The notes under the pieces: generated by a model
Seen by the model: only the letters and a program-made list of their open reading frames with translations
Databases searched by the model: none
What the model was told of the DNA's origin: nothing
Assembly: GCF_024642105.1 (NCBI RefSeq)
Contig: NZ_JAHEBT010000057.1
Coordinates: 57,955-93,212 of the forward strand
DNA length: 35,258 nt
Reading direction: 5' to 3'
Source of the DNA: Flavobacterium sp.
Lineage (GTDB): Bacteria; Bacteroidota; Bacteroidia; Flavobacteriales; Flavobacteriaceae
Shown here: positions 14,808-25,036 of the stretch, piece after piece
Layout: every line of letters begins with the position of its first letter
Numbering within the stretch: position 1 is the stretch's first letter
Program-made: the position numbers and the translations under genes

Positions 14808-14839
14808 ACCAATACAATACAAGTTTTAATAAATACAAC

Positions 14840-15133
14840 ATGCTGGGTGCTAAATTAAAAGAGTTAAGAGAAACGAATGGAATGGTTCAACGCCAAATTG
14901 CTGCTCTTTTAGAGGTTGATACAGCTTTTATTAGCAAAGTAGAAAAAGAAGAAAAGCAAATTAGCAAAAATCATATTGGTCGACTAGCTAAATTATTTAA
15001 AGTATCCGAAACCGAATTAAATTCATTTTGGGTTGCTGATAAAATTTTAGCACTTATAGAAGATGAAAAGAAAGAAAATATTGAACGCATTTTGGATATT
15101 GTTTCCGTGTCAAAAAACATTAGAGCAAAATAA
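14840..15133 (+). CDS. XRE-family regulator (controller-like) of the type I RM operon
   Basis: A 97-aa protein with an HTH_3/Cro-C1 domain at residues 5-60: LKELRETNGMVQRQIAALL, then EVDTAFISKVEKEEKQIS as the recognition helix region. The C-terminal 30 residues are helical and may dimerise. It stands directly before hsdM on the same strand (56 bp) and downstream of the likely promoter, so it probably sets the timing or level of restriction-modification expression, as controller proteins do in other systems. That role is inferred from position. Confidence 0.82.
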   Translation: MLGAKLKELRETNGMVQRQIAALLEVDTAFISKVEKEEKQISKNHIGRLAKLFKVSETELNSFWVADKILALIEDEKKENIERILDIVSVSKNIRAK

Positions 15134-15189
15134 TTACAATCATGTCAAAAGTGAAAAATCGAAATACACTCAATAAATTAAAATAAAGG

Positions 15190-16740
15190 ATGGCAAACAT
15201 AGCACAACAACAACAAGAATTACGGTCTAAAATATGGAGAATTGCCAACGATGTGCGTGGATCAGTTGATGGATGGGACTTTAAACAGTTTGTCTTAGGA
15301 ACACTTTTCTACCGCTTTATTAGTGAAAACTTTACTACCTATATTGAAGGTGGAGATGATAGTATTGCTTACGCAAAATTATCGGATGATGTAATAACAC
15401 CAGAGATTAAAGATGATGCAATTAAAACAAAAGGGTATTTCATCTATCCAAGTCAACTATTTGTAAATGTTGCAAAATCCGCAAATACCAACCCCAATCT
15501 TAATACTGATTTAAAAGCCATTTATGATGCTATAGAAAGTTCAGCAAACGGCTATCCATCTGAACCCGATATCAAAGGTTTGTTTGCCGACTTTGATACC
15601 ACAAGCACAAGACTTGGAAATACGGTTGAAAGTAAGAACAATACCTTGGCTAAAGTATTAAAAGGAATTGAAGAACTAGATTTTGGCAATTTTGAAAACA
15701 ATGAAATTGACCTCTTTGGTGATGCATATGAGTTTCTTATATCCAATTATGCAGCTAATGCAGGTAAATCAGGAGGAGAGTTTTTTACACCGCAACACGT
15801 ATCCAAACTCATTGCCCAATTGGCAATGCACAAGCAAGAAAAGGTAAATAAGATATATGACCCTGCTGCTGGTTCAGGCTCATTATTGTTACAAGCCAAA
15901 AAACATTTTGATAATCACATTATTGAAGAAGGTTTTTATGGACAGGAAGTAAACCATACTACATACAACCTTGCTCGTATGAATATGTTTTTGCACAACA
16001 TCAACTACGACAAGTTTAATATTTCATTAGGCGACACGCTTCTGAATCCTCATTTTGGTGATGAAAAGCCTTTTGATGCTATAGTTTCTAATCCACCATA
16101 CTCCATTAACTGGATTGGCGATGGCGATCCAACACTAATTAACGATGATCGTTATGCTCCTGCGGGTGTTTTGGCTCCTAAATCAAAAGCTGATTTTGCC
16201 TTTGTATTACATTGCTTAAGCTATCTATCAAGCAAAGGCAGGGCTGCATTGGTTTGTTTCCCAGGTATCTTTTATCGTGGTGGTGCCGAACAAAAAATAA
16301 GAAAGTATTTAGTAGAAAATAACTTTGTGGAGAGTGTAATATCTGTTGCACCCAATTTATTTTATGGTACTTCAATTGCTGTTACTCTATTGGTGATTTC
16401 AAAACATAAAATCGAAAATAAAACTCAATTTATTGATGCCAGTGGCGAAGATTTCTTTAAAAAAGTAACAAATAATAATTTACTTGAAGACAAACACATC
16501 GAGCGGATTATGGAAATCTTTGATAGAAAGACCGATGTGGAATATGTAGCAGTTTCTATTGACAATTTCAAAATTGCGGAGAACGATTATAATCTTTCAG
16601 TTAGCAGTTATGTGCAAGCCAAAGACAATCGTGAAACAGTCGATATAGCAACTTTAAATACTGTAGTTTCTAAAACAGTAGAAAAGATAAATGCCCTTCG
16701 TTCAGAAATTGATAACATCATAAAAGAAATTGAAGCATGA
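15190..16740 (+). CDS. hsdM: Type I restriction-modification DNA methyltransferase subunit
   Basis: A 516-aa N6-adenine methyltransferase: N-terminal HsdM helical domain (1-150: [21 protein letters not shown]), AdoMet motif I D224-PAAGSGS, catalytic motif IV N301-PPYS, and a C-terminal helical tail for contact with HsdS. It forms M2S with HsdS to methylate the target and M2S-R2 with HsdR to cut unmodified DNA. The stop overlaps the hsdS start (ATGA, 16737-16740), showing translational coupling. Length and motifs are complete. Confidence 0.95.
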   Translation: MANIAQQQQELRSKIWRIANDVRGSVDGWDFKQFVLGTLFYRFISENFTTYIEGGDDSIAYAKLSDDVITPEIKDDAIKTKGYFIYPSQLFVNVAKSANTNPNLNTDLKAIYDAIESSANGYPSEPDIKGLFADFDTTSTRLGNTVESKNNTLAKVLKGIEELDFGNFENNEIDLFGDAYEFLISNYAANAGKSGGEFFTPQHVSKLIAQLAMHKQEKVNKIYDPAAGSGSLLLQAKKHFDNHIIEEGFYGQEVNHTTYNLARMNMFLHNINYDKFNISLGDTLLNPHFGDEKPFDAIVSNPPYSINWIGDGDPTLINDDRYAPAGVLAPKSKADFAFVLHCLSYLSSKGRAALVCFPGIFYRGGAEQKIRKYLVENNFVESVISVAPNLFYGTSIAVTLLVISKHKIENKTQFIDASGEDFFKKVTNNNLLEDKHIERIMEIFDRKTDVEYVAVSIDNFKIAENDYNLSVSSYVQAKDNRETVDIATLNTVVSKTVEKINALRSEIDNIIKEIEA

Positions 16741-17414
16741 ACTATTTAGATAAATTAATAAAAGACGTTCAGGTGGAATGGAAAACACTAGGAGAAATTA
16801 GTGAGATCTATGGCGGTCTTACTGGAAAAAGCAAGGCTGATTTTGAAAATGGAAATGCAAAATATGTTTCATACAAAAATATATTTGGCAACATTGAAGT
16901 TGATTTTGAGAAACTTGAAAGTGTAAAAATTTCTTCCAATGAAAACCAATACCATGTAAAATATGGAGATATATTATTTACAGGTTCGTCAGAAACCCCC
17001 GATGAAGCTGGTATGTCTTCTGCAGTTACCACAATCATTGAAGGTAATGTTTACTTGAACAGTTTTTCATTTGGTTTGCGTTTTAATGATGATATTGAAC
17101 TTGTACCAGAGTTCTCTAAATACTTGTTTCGCAGTTATTTTATGCGTCTTGAAATTTCAAAGACAGCAAGTGGTGTAACTCGTTATAATGTTTCAAAAGC
17201 ACGATTTAAAAAAATCAAAATACCCATCCCACCGCTTACAGTTCAAAAAGAAATTGTTCGTATTCTTGATACGTTTACGGAGCTTACAGCGGAGCTTACA
17301 GCGGAGCTTACAGCGGAGCTTACAGCTCGTAAACAGCAGTATGAGCATTATCGAAATAAGCTATTGGATTTCAATGGATTAGATATTAACGGGGGGGGGG
17401 GTATAAGTGGTTAA
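16737..17414 (+). CDS. hsdS: Type I RM specificity subunit, first half (phase-variable, here truncated)
   Basis: 225 aa holding the first target-recognition domain (about 12-165), then conserved helix 1 with ELTA x4 and [15 protein letters not shown]. The frame enters a G11 run (17391-17401) and stops five codons later. With 12 or 9 Gs the frame reads on as [12 protein letters not shown] into the 17438 ORF, giving a two-domain HsdS of about 400 aa, the normal size. With 11 or 10 Gs it stops. The state seen is therefore OFF for the full protein. A half-subunit could still pair with itself and recognise a palindromic site, as known for truncated HsdS proteins. Confidence 0.88.
   Translation: MNYLDKLIKDVQVEWKTLGEISEIYGGLTGKSKADFENGNAKYVSYKNIFGNIEVDFEKLESVKISSNENQYHVKYGDILFTGSSETPDEAGMSSAVTTIIEGNVYLNSFSFGLRFNDDIELVPEFSKYLFRSYFMRLEISKTASGVTRYNVSKARFKKIKIPIPPLTVQKEIVRILDTFTELTAELTAELTAELTARKQQYEHYRNKLLDFNGLDINGGGGISG
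17279..17326 (+). repeat. Four perfect 12-bp repeats (ELTA/TAEL) in hsdS
   Basis: GGAGCTTACAGC occurs four times head to tail and codes [16 protein letters not shown] in the spacer helix. In EcoR124 the number of such TAEL units sets the gap between the two half-sites of the DNA target, so loss or gain of a unit would change specificity and keep the frame. Confidence 0.95.
17391..17401 (+). repeat. G11 homopolymer: probable phase-variation switch in hsdS
   Basis: Eleven consecutive G in an AT-rich gene, exactly at the junction of the two HsdS halves. Poly-G of this length is hypermutable by slippage. Frame arithmetic: 9 or 12 G = ON, 10 or 11 G = OFF. Confidence 0.88.
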
Positions 17415-17437
17415 CAATCAATGAGATATGTAAAATA

Positions 17438-17941
17438 ATGAGGGGAAAAAGATTAGTTAAAAGTCAATTAGAAGAAAGTGGGAAGTATGCTGTTTTTCAA
17501 AACAGTATGACTCCTCTTGGTTATTATCATGAAAGTAATGTCCAAGCAGACACAACATTTATTATTAGTGCTGGTTCTGCAGGTGAAATTGGATATAGTA
17601 ATTATGATTTTTGGGCTGCAGATGATGTTTACTATTTCGTAACTCCAGAAAATTTTAAAAGTAGGTTTTTGTATTATTTTTTATTAACTCAACAAAACAA
17701 AATTTCAGGCCAAGTGCGTAAAGCAAGTGTGCCGCGTTTGTCAAAAACTGTATTTGAAAAAATGCTTATTCCCATTCCCTCTCTCGATGAACAAGAACGA
17801 ATTGTTGCTATCCTCGATAAATTCGACACAATCACAACATCCATTAGTGAGGGTTTGCCAAAAGAGATTGAGTTAAGAAAAAAGCAATACGAGTATTATC
17901 GTAATTTATTGCTAACGTTTCCAAATAACAACATAGAATAA
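17438..17941 (+). CDS. hsdS: Type I RM specificity subunit, second half (out of frame)
   Basis: 167 aa from ATG 17438, but the frame is open from 17402 right behind the G run. It contains the second target-recognition domain ([29 protein letters not shown]) and conserved helix 2 ([18 protein letters not shown]...[17 protein letters not shown]). It is joined to the first half when the G tract has 9 or 12 residues. Alone it would lack a proper start signal: no clear ribosome-binding site precedes 17438. The next gene starts 4 bp after its stop. Confidence 0.85.
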   Translation: MRGKRLVKSQLEESGKYAVFQNSMTPLGYYHESNVQADTTFIISAGSAGEIGYSNYDFWAADDVYYFVTPENFKSRFLYYFLLTQQNKISGQVRKASVPRLSKTVFEKMLIPIPSLDEQERIVAILDKFDTITTSISEGLPKEIELRKKQYEYYRNLLLTFPNNNIE

Positions 17942-17945
17942 TAAT

Positions 17946-19049
17946 ATGGGACAATCCTTAGTTGAAATAGCTCAAACACTCAAGGATGCTGATAAAAAGG
18001 CACAGTTAATCTATGCTTTTAATGGCTCGGGTAAAACTCGATTATCAAGAGAATTCAAGGAATTAATTTCTCCAAAAGAAATAGATGAAGAGCAGCAAGA
18101 AGAAACAGGTATCAAAATACTGTATTATAATGCCTTCACAGAAGATCTATTCTATTGGGATAATGATTTAGAATCGGACTTTGATAGAAAATTAAAAATA
18201 CATCAAAACAGTTTCACAAATTGGGTACTTCGTGTGCAAGGTCAAGATAGAAATATTGTTGACAATTTTCAAAAGTTGACGAATGACAAATTAACACCAC
18301 AATTCAACCAAGATTTCACAGAGGTTCGATTTTCCTTTGAGCGAGGAAATGATAATGAATCTGAATTTATCAAAATATCTAAAGGCGAAGAAAGTTGTTT
18401 TATTTGGAGCATTTTTTTTAGTTTGATAGCGCAAGTAGTTAGTGTATTAAACGTTGCTGAAAAAGAACATCGTGAAACTGACCAATATGATAGGCTTGAA
18501 TATATTTTTATTGATGATCCTGTTAGCTCATTGGATGATAGTCATTTGATTGAACTAGCTGTAAATATTGCTGAATTAATAAAGTCAAGCACTTCCGATT
18601 TGAAGTTCGTAATAACTACACATAATCCGTTGTTCTACAATATTCTTTTCAATGAATTTAATGGAGTTAAGAAAACTAAAAAATGGCTACTTGAAAAACA
18701 GAGGGATGGAACATTTTCAATAAATGAATTGAAAAATGACTCACCCTTTTCATATCACTTATTTCTATTATCCGAATTGGAGAAAGCGATACAACCGTCA
18801 GGCGAAATAAAAAAATATCATTTTAATTTTTTGCGTAATATTCTTGAAAAGACTTCAACTTTTTTGGGATATAATAAATGGGAAGAACTTTTGCCTCAAG
18901 AATCACGTGAAGCATATTACAAACGAATAATTAATCTCTCAAGTCATTCCAAACATAATGGCGATGAAATATCAATTGTTGAAGAAAATGACAAGAGAGT
19001 ATTAAGCTTTTTAGTGGGTGAACTTAAGAGAATGTACGGCTTCAAATAA
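17946..19049 (+). CDS. PrrC-like anticodon nuclease candidate (ABC-type ATPase plus HEPN-like RNase end)
   Basis: A 367-aa protein. ABC/SMC-like ATPase: Walker A AFNGSGKT with K30, signature-like KISKGEES (about 140-146), Walker [14 protein letters not shown], and a switch His in TTHNPL. The C-terminal part carries R297-x3-E301 and H334, close to the Arg-Glu-His triad and spacing of E. coli PrrC (Arg320, Glu324, His356, from memory), and R327-x6-H334 fits the HEPN RNase motif. The gene lies between hsdS and hsdR, the order of the EcoprrI locus, where PrrC is kept silent by the RM complex and cuts tRNA-Lys when a phage inhibits restriction. The ATPase class is certain; tRNA cleavage is an inference. 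Confidence 0.68.
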   Translation: MGQSLVEIAQTLKDADKKAQLIYAFNGSGKTRLSREFKELISPKEIDEEQQEETGIKILYYNAFTEDLFYWDNDLESDFDRKLKIHQNSFTNWVLRVQGQDRNIVDNFQKLTNDKLTPQFNQDFTEVRFSFERGNDNESEFIKISKGEESCFIWSIFFSLIAQVVSVLNVAEKEHRETDQYDRLEYIFIDDPVSSLDDSHLIELAVNIAELIKSSTSDLKFVITTHNPLFYNILFNEFNGVKKTKKWLLEKQRDGTFSINELKNDSPFSYHLFLLSELEKAIQPSGEIKKYHFNFLRNILEKTSTFLGYNKWEELLPQESREAYYKRIINLSSHSKHNGDEISIVEENDKRVLSFLVGELKRMYGFK

Positions 19050-19072
19050 ACAAACAATAATATCGAAATTAA

Positions 19073-22000
19073 ATGTCACAGTACAGAACCATAGCAGAAT
19101 CAAATAACTTCATAGTACTTGATAAATTCACCAAGTATTATGAGGTGAACGAGGCGCCTGCAGTCTATCAAACGGAAGCCGATCTTGAAAAGGAGTTTAT
19201 CCAAGATTTAATTAATCAAGGATACGAAAACCCATCGTTAAAAACGTACCAGGAAATGTTGGCAAATGCAAGAATACATCTGCAAGCGCTTAACAATATG
19301 ACATTTTCAGATAGTGAGTGGATGCGTTTTGTAGAAGAGTATTTAGACAAACCAAGCGACAACCTAGTTGAAAAAACAAAGAAAATACATGACAATTATA
19401 TTTATGATTTTGTTTTTGATGATGGACATATCCAAAACATTTACCTAGTCGATAAAAAAAATATTGCTCGTAATAAAGTACAAGTAATTGCTCAATTTGA
19501 ACAAAACGGAACACACGCAAACCGTTATGATGTAACCATATTGGTCAATGGCCTACCATTGGTGCAAGTAGAACTAAAAAAACGTGGAGTTGCTATCCGT
19601 GAAGCATTTAATCAGGTGCATCGCTATTCAAAAGAAAGTTTTAATAGCCAAAACTCACTGTATAAATACCTACAGATATTTGTCATTTCCAATGGTACCG
19701 ATAGTCGTTATTTTGCTAATACCGTGGAGCGAAATAAAAACAGCTTTGACTTTACAATGAATTGGGCAAAGGCTGACAATACATTGATTAAAGACCTTAA
19801 AGATTTTACATCAACTTTTTTTCAAAAACATACACTTCTAAATGTACTATTAACTTATTCGGTTTTTGATATTAGTGAAACGCTACTTGTTATGCGTCCT
19901 TATCAAATTGCAGCAACAGAACGGATGCTTTGGAAAATTGCAAGCTCCTATCAAAGTAAAAAATGGTCAGATACAGAAAGTGGAGGATATATATGGCACA
20001 CTACTGGTTCAGGAAAAACATTGACCAGCTTCAAAGCTGCTCGTTTAGCCACTCAACTTGATTTTATTGATAAAGTTTTCTTCGTGGTTGACCGTAAAGA
20101 TTTGGACTTTCAAACTATGAAGGAGTATCAGCGTTTCTCTCCTGATAGTGTAAATGGTTCAGATAGTACAGCAGGTTTAAAGAGAAATATTGAAAAAGAT
20201 GACAATAAAATAATCGTTACGACTATTCAAAAACTAAATAACCTCATGAAAACGGAGGGTGATTTGGCCATTTATCAGAAGCAAGTTGTTTTCATATTTG
20301 ATGAGGCACACCGATCCCAATTTGGCGAAGCACAAAAAAACTTAATCAAGAAATTTAAAAAGTTCTATCAATTTGGTTTTACAGGTACGCCCATATTCCC
20401 TGAAAATGCTTTAGGAGCAGAGACTACTGCTAGTGTATTTGGCCGTGAATTACATTCTTATGTAATTACTGATGCCATTAGAGATGAAAAGGTACTGAAA
20501 TTCAAAGTGGATTATAACGATGTACGACCACAATTTAAAAGTATTGAAACAGAAATCGATGAGACGAAACTAAGTGCGGCGGAAAACAAGAAAGCCTTAC
20601 TTCATCCAGAACGCATCAAAGAAATATCTCAATACATCTTACAGAATTTCAGGATTAAAACGCATCGAACTCAAGGTAGTAATAAAGGTTTTAACGCCAT
20701 GTTCGCTGTTAGTAGTGTAGATGCTGCGAAATGCTTTTACGAGGAATTGAACAATTTGCAAATAGGTAAAGATAAACCATTGAAGATTGCGACTATATTT
20801 TCGTTTGCAGCTAATGAAGAACAAAGTGCAATTGGTGAAATAGTCGATGAAAGTTTCGAACCTTCGGCGATGGATGTTAGCGCCAAAGAATTTTTGACAA
20901 AAGCTATCAATAACTATAATTCAATATTCAAAACAAGTTATGGAGTAGATAGCAATGAGTTTCAAAATTACTATCGTGACCTTGCAAAACGTGTTAAAAG
21001 TAAAGAGATAGATTTAGTAATTGTTGTTGGAATGTTTTTGACGGGTTTTGATGCTCCAACACTTAACACGATTTTCGTTGATAAGAATTTGCGTTACCAT
21101 GGTTTAATTCAAGCCTTTTCAAGAACAAATCGCATCTATGACGCAACAAAGACTTTTGGAAATATTGTAACATTCAGAGATTTAGAAAAAGCAACTATTG
21201 ATGCAATTACGCTTTTCGGAGATAGCAACACTAAGAATGTGGTTCTTGAAAAAAGCTATAAAGAATATTTAGAAGGCTTTACAGACATTGCCACAGGTGA
21301 AGCACGCAGAGGTTACGTTGAAGTGGTAAAAGAGTTAAATGAGAAATTTCCTAACCCTGATGAAATTGTAAAAGAGAAAGACAAAAAAGAATTTGCAAAG
21401 CTATTCGGAGAGTATTTGAGAGTAGAGAATATACTCCAGAATTACGATGAATTTAACCATCTTAAAGCAATTCAGACCATTGATATAAATAATCTTGAGG
21501 CAATAGAAGAATTTAAAAAAACACATTTTGTTACAGATGAGGATATTGCGGAAATGCAAAAAATTGAATTACTCAAAGATCGTACAGTTCAAGATTACCG
21601 TTCAACTTATAACGATATACGTGACTGGTTAAGACGCGAAAAAAGAGGTAAAGAATCAGAAGAGTCTAAAATCGACTGGGATGATGTAGTATTTGAAGTT
21701 GATCTCTTAAAATCACAAGAGATTAACCTTGATTATATTCTTGAATTAATATTTGAGCATAATAAAAAGACCAAGGATAAAGCAACTTTAATTGACGAAA
21801 TACGAAGAGTTATTCGAGCAAGTGTTGGCAATAGAGCAAAAGAAAGTTTAGTGGTAGACTTTATAAATGAAACAGAACTTGATACTCTTCAGGATAAAGC
21901 AAATGTGATAGATTCTTTTTTTGCATATGCTCAAAGAAAACAAAAAGAAGAAGCATCAGAATTAATCACCGAAGAAAATTTAAATGAAGAAGAAGCAAAG

Positions 22001-22177
22001 CGATACATAACAGCTTCATTAAAACGTGAATACGCTAGTGAAAATGGAACTGAATTGAATGCTCTTTTACCGAAAATGAGTCCTTTAAATCCTCAATATT
22101 TGACAAAAAAACAAAGTGTTTTCCAAAAGTTGACTTTCTTCATTGAAAAATTTAAAGGTGTTGGTGGAAATCTTTAA
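19073..22177 (+). CDS. hsdR: Type I restriction endonuclease subunit R
   Basis: A 1034-aa protein. N-terminal PD-(D/E)xK nuclease: D153 and E167-L-K169 (VQVELKKRG). SF2 translocase: Walker A TTGSGKT with K315, DEAH box at D410, motif [12 protein letters not shown], helicase C-terminal domain with [12 protein letters not shown] and AFSRTNR (about 645-695). The C-terminal helical region (from about 780) binds the methylase core. It drives ATP-dependent translocation and cleavage away from the unmethylated site. It starts 23 bp after the PrrC-like gene in the same operon. Length is typical and the frame intact, so restriction depends on the state of hsdS. Confidence 0.95.
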   Translation: MSQYRTIAESNNFIVLDKFTKYYEVNEAPAVYQTEADLEKEFIQDLINQGYENPSLKTYQEMLANARIHLQALNNMTFSDSEWMRFVEEYLDKPSDNLVEKTKKIHDNYIYDFVFDDGHIQNIYLVDKKNIARNKVQVIAQFEQNGTHANRYDVTILVNGLPLVQVELKKRGVAIREAFNQVHRYSKESFNSQNSLYKYLQIFVISNGTDSRYFANTVERNKNSFDFTMNWAKADNTLIKDLKDFTSTFFQKHTLLNVLLTYSVFDISETLLVMRPYQIAATERMLWKIASSYQSKKWSDTESGGYIWHTTGSGKTLTSFKAARLATQLDFIDKVFFVVDRKDLDFQTMKEYQRFSPDSVNGSDSTAGLKRNIEKDDNKIIVTTIQKLNNLMKTEGDLAIYQKQVVFIFDEAHRSQFGEAQKNLIKKFKKFYQFGFTGTPIFPENALGAETTASVFGRELHSYVITDAIRDEKVLKFKVDYNDVRPQFKSIETEIDETKLSAAENKKALLHPERIKEISQYILQNFRIKTHRTQGSNKGFNAMFAVSSVDAAKCFYEELNNLQIGKDKPLKIATIFSFAANEEQSAIGEIVDESFEPSAMDVSAKEFLTKAINNYNSIFKTSYGVDSNEFQNYYRDLAKRVKSKEIDLVIVVGMFLTGFDAPTLNTIFVDKNLRYHGLIQAFSRTNRIYDATKTFGNIVTFRDLEKATIDAITLFGDSNTKNVVLEKSYKEYLEGFTDIATGEARRGYVEVVKELNEKFPNPDEIVKEKDKKEFAKLFGEYLRVENILQNYDEFNHLKAIQTIDINNLEAIEEFKKTHFVTDEDIAEMQKIELLKDRTVQDYRSTYNDIRDWLRREKRGKESEESKIDWDDVVFEVDLLKSQEINLDYILELIFEHNKKTKDKATLIDEIRRVIRASVGNRAKESLVVDFINETELDTLQDKANVIDSFFAYAQRKQKEEASELITEENLNEEEAKRYITASLKREYASENGTELNALLPKMSPLNPQYLTKKQSVFQKLTFFIEKFKGVGGNL

Positions 22178-22235
22178 ATATGGGAAAAGCAGAATTTTGA
22201 AGTAATTATAAAAAACAACAAGGAAATTAAATAAA

Positions 22236-22853
22236 ATGGTGGGAATAATCTATCTATTATCAAATCCAGCTATGCCTGGAATTTTAAAAATAGGAAAGAC
22301 AACCAAAGAAGATGTAAAACTTAGAATGAAAGAACTATATTCTTCTGGAGTGCCTTTGCCTTTTGAATGCTTGTATGCGGCCAAAGTGAGAGATATTGAT
22401 AGCGTAGAAAAAGCCTTACACACTGCATTTAGCCCTGATAGAGTAAATCCTAAAAGAGAGTTTTTTGAAATAGAGGCAACACAGGCAATTGTCATTTTAA
22501 AGCTTTTAGAGTTAGAAAATGTAAGTCCTCTTGTGGAACAAGAAGCAAATGTAATAGATACAATTGAAGTAGATGCAGCTAGAGTTTATGCTCAAAAGAG
22601 ACCTAGGATGAATTTCGAAGAAATGGGAATTCCTGTTGGATCGGAATTGTCGTTCAATAATAGTGGTGAAATTGCTGTTGTAATTTCTGATAGAACCGTA
22701 CAATTCAGAGATGAAGAAACAAGCCTAACTAATGCAACGCGACAAGCATTAGGAGATGGATACGCGTACAATGTTGCACCTGGCCCTTACTGGAGTTTTA
22801 ATGGCAGAAGATTAAGAGAGATTTATAATGATACATATCAAAGACCTGAATAA
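22236..22853 (+). CDS. GIY-YIG (T5orf172/Mug113-like) protein with C-terminal modified-DNA-reader-like domain
   Basis: A 205-aa protein. Residues 1-85 form a GIY-YIG-type domain (GIIYLLSNPAMPGILKIGKT, then RMKEL, DSVEKALHTAF and REFFEI), as in the T5orf172 nuclease family. Residues about 125-200 (VGSELSFNNSGEIAVVISD; EETSLTNATRQAL; YWSFNGRRLREIY) resemble the small reader-like domain often attached to restriction nucleases (RAMA-like), which may sense DNA modification. It follows hsdR by 58 bp and ends one base before the GHKL gene, so it could act with either. Nuclease activity is inferred from the fold. Confidence 0.7.
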   Translation: MVGIIYLLSNPAMPGILKIGKTTKEDVKLRMKELYSSGVPLPFECLYAAKVRDIDSVEKALHTAFSPDRVNPKREFFEIEATQAIVILKLLELENVSPLVEQEANVIDTIEVDAARVYAQKRPRMNFEEMGIPVGSELSFNNSGEIAVVISDRTVQFRDEETSLTNATRQALGDGYAYNVAPGPYWSFNGRRLREIYNDTYQRPE

Positions 22854-22854
22854 T

Positions 22855-24786
22855 ATGAAAAATGATATTACTCAAACCTCACTTTTTGAAGAAGATTATC
22901 TTGTTCGTACACTAGGTACAATAGCCCATTCAAATGAAATTGCACTTACGGAGTTAGTTGCTAACGCTTGGGATGCAGGTGCTACACAGGTACATGTAAC
23001 TATCCCAGAAAATAGAGGTGAAAAATTAGTGATTGAGGATAATGGGACAGGGTTATCTAGTGAGGATTTTCAAAATCGTTGGATGAAATTGGGTTATAAC
23101 AGGCTTAAGCATCAAGGTAAAAATGTATTGTTTCCGCCAAATACTAATGGGAAAAGAATTGCCTATGGTCGAAACGGTATAGGACGTCATGGTTTACTTT
23201 GCTTCAACAATGAGTATATTGTTACCACTTTTAAGGGAAATGAAAAATCAATTTTCAATATATCTACTTCAAGTTCAGAGCAACCATTTGTTATAAAGTC
23301 ATTCGAAATCACATCCCAACCATTTGAAAAATTTGGATCTAGATTAGAAGTTGAAGTTGAAAGAAATTTGCCTACAGAAAATAGAATATTGGAAATAATT
23401 TCAGCTAGATTTTTACATGATCCATCTTTTCGGGTATTTATAAATGGTAAGACTGTAGAACTCGAAGAGCACACTGGTTTGATTGATAGTAGAGAAATTT
23501 TTATTAATGATAAAATAAAAATAAATGTACATTTCATAGACACTAAAAAGTCCTCTAGAAGCACAATATATCAAGGTATAGCATTTTGGCAAAGTAACAG
23601 ACTAGTCGGTGAACCAACTTGGATTTTAGGAAGTGATTTTGTAATAGATGGTAGAACAAGAATAGCAAAAAGATACACTATTGTTGTTACTTCTGATGAT
23701 TTAGCTGATTATATTTTAGAGGATTGGACTGGATTTAAAAAAAATTCTAATTTAAATTTAATGTACTCTGAAATCGAAAAATATTTCAATGAGATAGTTT
23801 ATAAAATCTCAAAGGATACGATTGATGAGACAATGAGTCAAGTTACTGAGGAGTTTTCAACTGAAATTTCAAGCCTTTCGCCAATGGCTAAGTATGAGTT
23901 AAATTTAGCTATTCAAGATATTGCGATCTCAAATCCAACTGCAAAGGCAGAGTCTATTTCTTTGGCGGTAAATACTGTAATAAAGTTAGAAAAATCAAGA
24001 TCTGGTAAAGAGTTACTATCTAAATTAATTAATTTGTCAGATGATGATATAAACGGATTAAATCATTTACTTGAAAATTGGTCAGTTAGAGACGCATTAA
24101 GTGTACTTAATGAAATAGATAATCGCATTTCTGTTGTAGAGGCAATTCGAAAGCTTTCATCAGATGAAGATGTTGATGAATTACATGTACTTCACCCGCT
24201 TGTAACATCAGCAAGATGGTTATTTGGGCCTGAATTTGAATCTGCCGAATTTGCATCTAACCGACAGCTTCAAAATGCAATAAAAATTGTTTTTAAAAAG
24301 GATATATCTGTAGAACAGTTCACTAATTCAAAAAAACGTCCTGATTTAGTTATATTCAACAATTCAACAGCGTCAATTAGTGGAACTGAGCTTCACGATT
24401 CTGAAACTGGCTTAGTCTCAATTAACAAGGTACTTTTAATTGAACTCAAAAGAGGTAAGTTTAAAATTACCAGAAATGAAAGAAATCAAGCCCAAGGATA
24501 TGTTGAAGACATAGTCGGTTGTGGGGCATTAATTGGAAATCCATTTGTTGAAGCATTTGTAGTTGGTGATTCATTTGGCGAAAAAATCTCTCCCGTAGTT
24601 GTTGTTAAAAATGATAATAATGTTGAAATCGGCAAGATTCGCGTTACCACTTTTGCGCAACTCGTAGATACTGCTGAAAAGCGTTTATTCGGTTTAAGAG
24701 AAAAATTAGCAGAACGTTATGATGATGTTGACGGCATGTATATGTTTCAAAAACAAAGCCTAAATCAAAGTAAACTAGATCTATAA
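22855..24786 (+). CDS. GHKL (Hsp90/MORC-like) ATPase fused to a PD-(D/E)xK-like nuclease domain
   Basis: 643 aa from ATG 22855, one base behind the previous stop; an ATG at 22828 would overlap that gene by 26 bp. N-terminal GHKL ATPase: E33 and N37 in ELVANAWDAGA, D62 in EDNGTG, and GRNGIGRHG near 107-115. This is the order in MORC/Hsp90-type ATPases; no kinase H-box is present. A middle transducer-like region follows (about 200-430). The C-terminal domain has D497 in RPDLVIF, E530-L-K532 in LIELKRG, and a later NQAQGYVED, the D-x(n)-ExK-Q pattern of PD-(D/E)xK nucleases. It sits in a defence island right after a restriction operon. Inferred role: ATP-gated nuclease in defence. I recognise no named system with this pair of domains. 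Confidence 0.72.
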   Translation: MKNDITQTSLFEEDYLVRTLGTIAHSNEIALTELVANAWDAGATQVHVTIPENRGEKLVIEDNGTGLSSEDFQNRWMKLGYNRLKHQGKNVLFPPNTNGKRIAYGRNGIGRHGLLCFNNEYIVTTFKGNEKSIFNISTSSSEQPFVIKSFEITSQPFEKFGSRLEVEVERNLPTENRILEIISARFLHDPSFRVFINGKTVELEEHTGLIDSREIFINDKIKINVHFIDTKKSSRSTIYQGIAFWQSNRLVGEPTWILGSDFVIDGRTRIAKRYTIVVTSDDLADYILEDWTGFKKNSNLNLMYSEIEKYFNEIVYKISKDTIDETMSQVTEEFSTEISSLSPMAKYELNLAIQDIAISNPTAKAESISLAVNTVIKLEKSRSGKELLSKLINLSDDDINGLNHLLENWSVRDALSVLNEIDNRISVVEAIRKLSSDEDVDELHVLHPLVTSARWLFGPEFESAEFASNRQLQNAIKIVFKKDISVEQFTNSKKRPDLVIFNNSTASISGTELHDSETGLVSINKVLLIELKRGKFKITRNERNQAQGYVEDIVGCGALIGNPFVEAFVVGDSFGEKISPVVVVKNDNNVEIGKIRVTTFAQLVDTAEKRLFGLREKLAERYDDVDGMYMFQKQSLNQSKLDL

Positions 24787-24787
24787 A

Positions 24788-25036
24788 ATGAAATTCGGAT
24801 TCCGCATACCTTCCCTCACAAAACGAATTGCAGCTCGTACCTCAGTAAAGCGTGTTATTCGTCACAGTCTAGGTTTTAAAGCACCTAGAGGTTTGGGCTG
24901 GATAACCGATCCTAAGAAAGCTTTGTACAACAAAGTGTATAACAAAACAAGTAAAGGCTGCTTAGTTAGTTTGGTTATTTTGATGAGCACGCCATTGGCT
25001 TTAGCTTATGGGGTATGGAAAATTTTTATCGCATGA
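24788..25036 (+). CDS. Small basic protein with C-terminal membrane segment
   Basis: An 82-aa protein beginning one base after the GHKL stop. The N-terminal 55 residues are strongly basic (RIPSLTKRIAARTSVKRVIR) and residues 58-80 (CLVSLVILMSTPLALAYGVW) form a transmembrane helix. No family recognised. Its tight coupling to the GHKL gene upstream and to the lipoprotein gene downstream suggests one transcript. Confidence 0.6.
   Translation: MKFGFRIPSLTKRIAARTSVKRVIRHSLGFKAPRGLGWITDPKKALYNKVYNKTSKGCLVSLVILMSTPLALAYGVWKIFIA

Noticed and set aside
14840..22177. Restriction operon read as BREX, DISARM or type III
   Set aside because: hsdM, hsdS and hsdR hallmarks are all present in type I order; no PglX/PglZ, DrmA or Mod/Res features.
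22828..22854. ATG at 22828 as the start of the GHKL gene
   Set aside because: It would overlap the GIY-YIG gene by 26 bp; ATG 22855 is one base after that stop and gives a normal N terminus.
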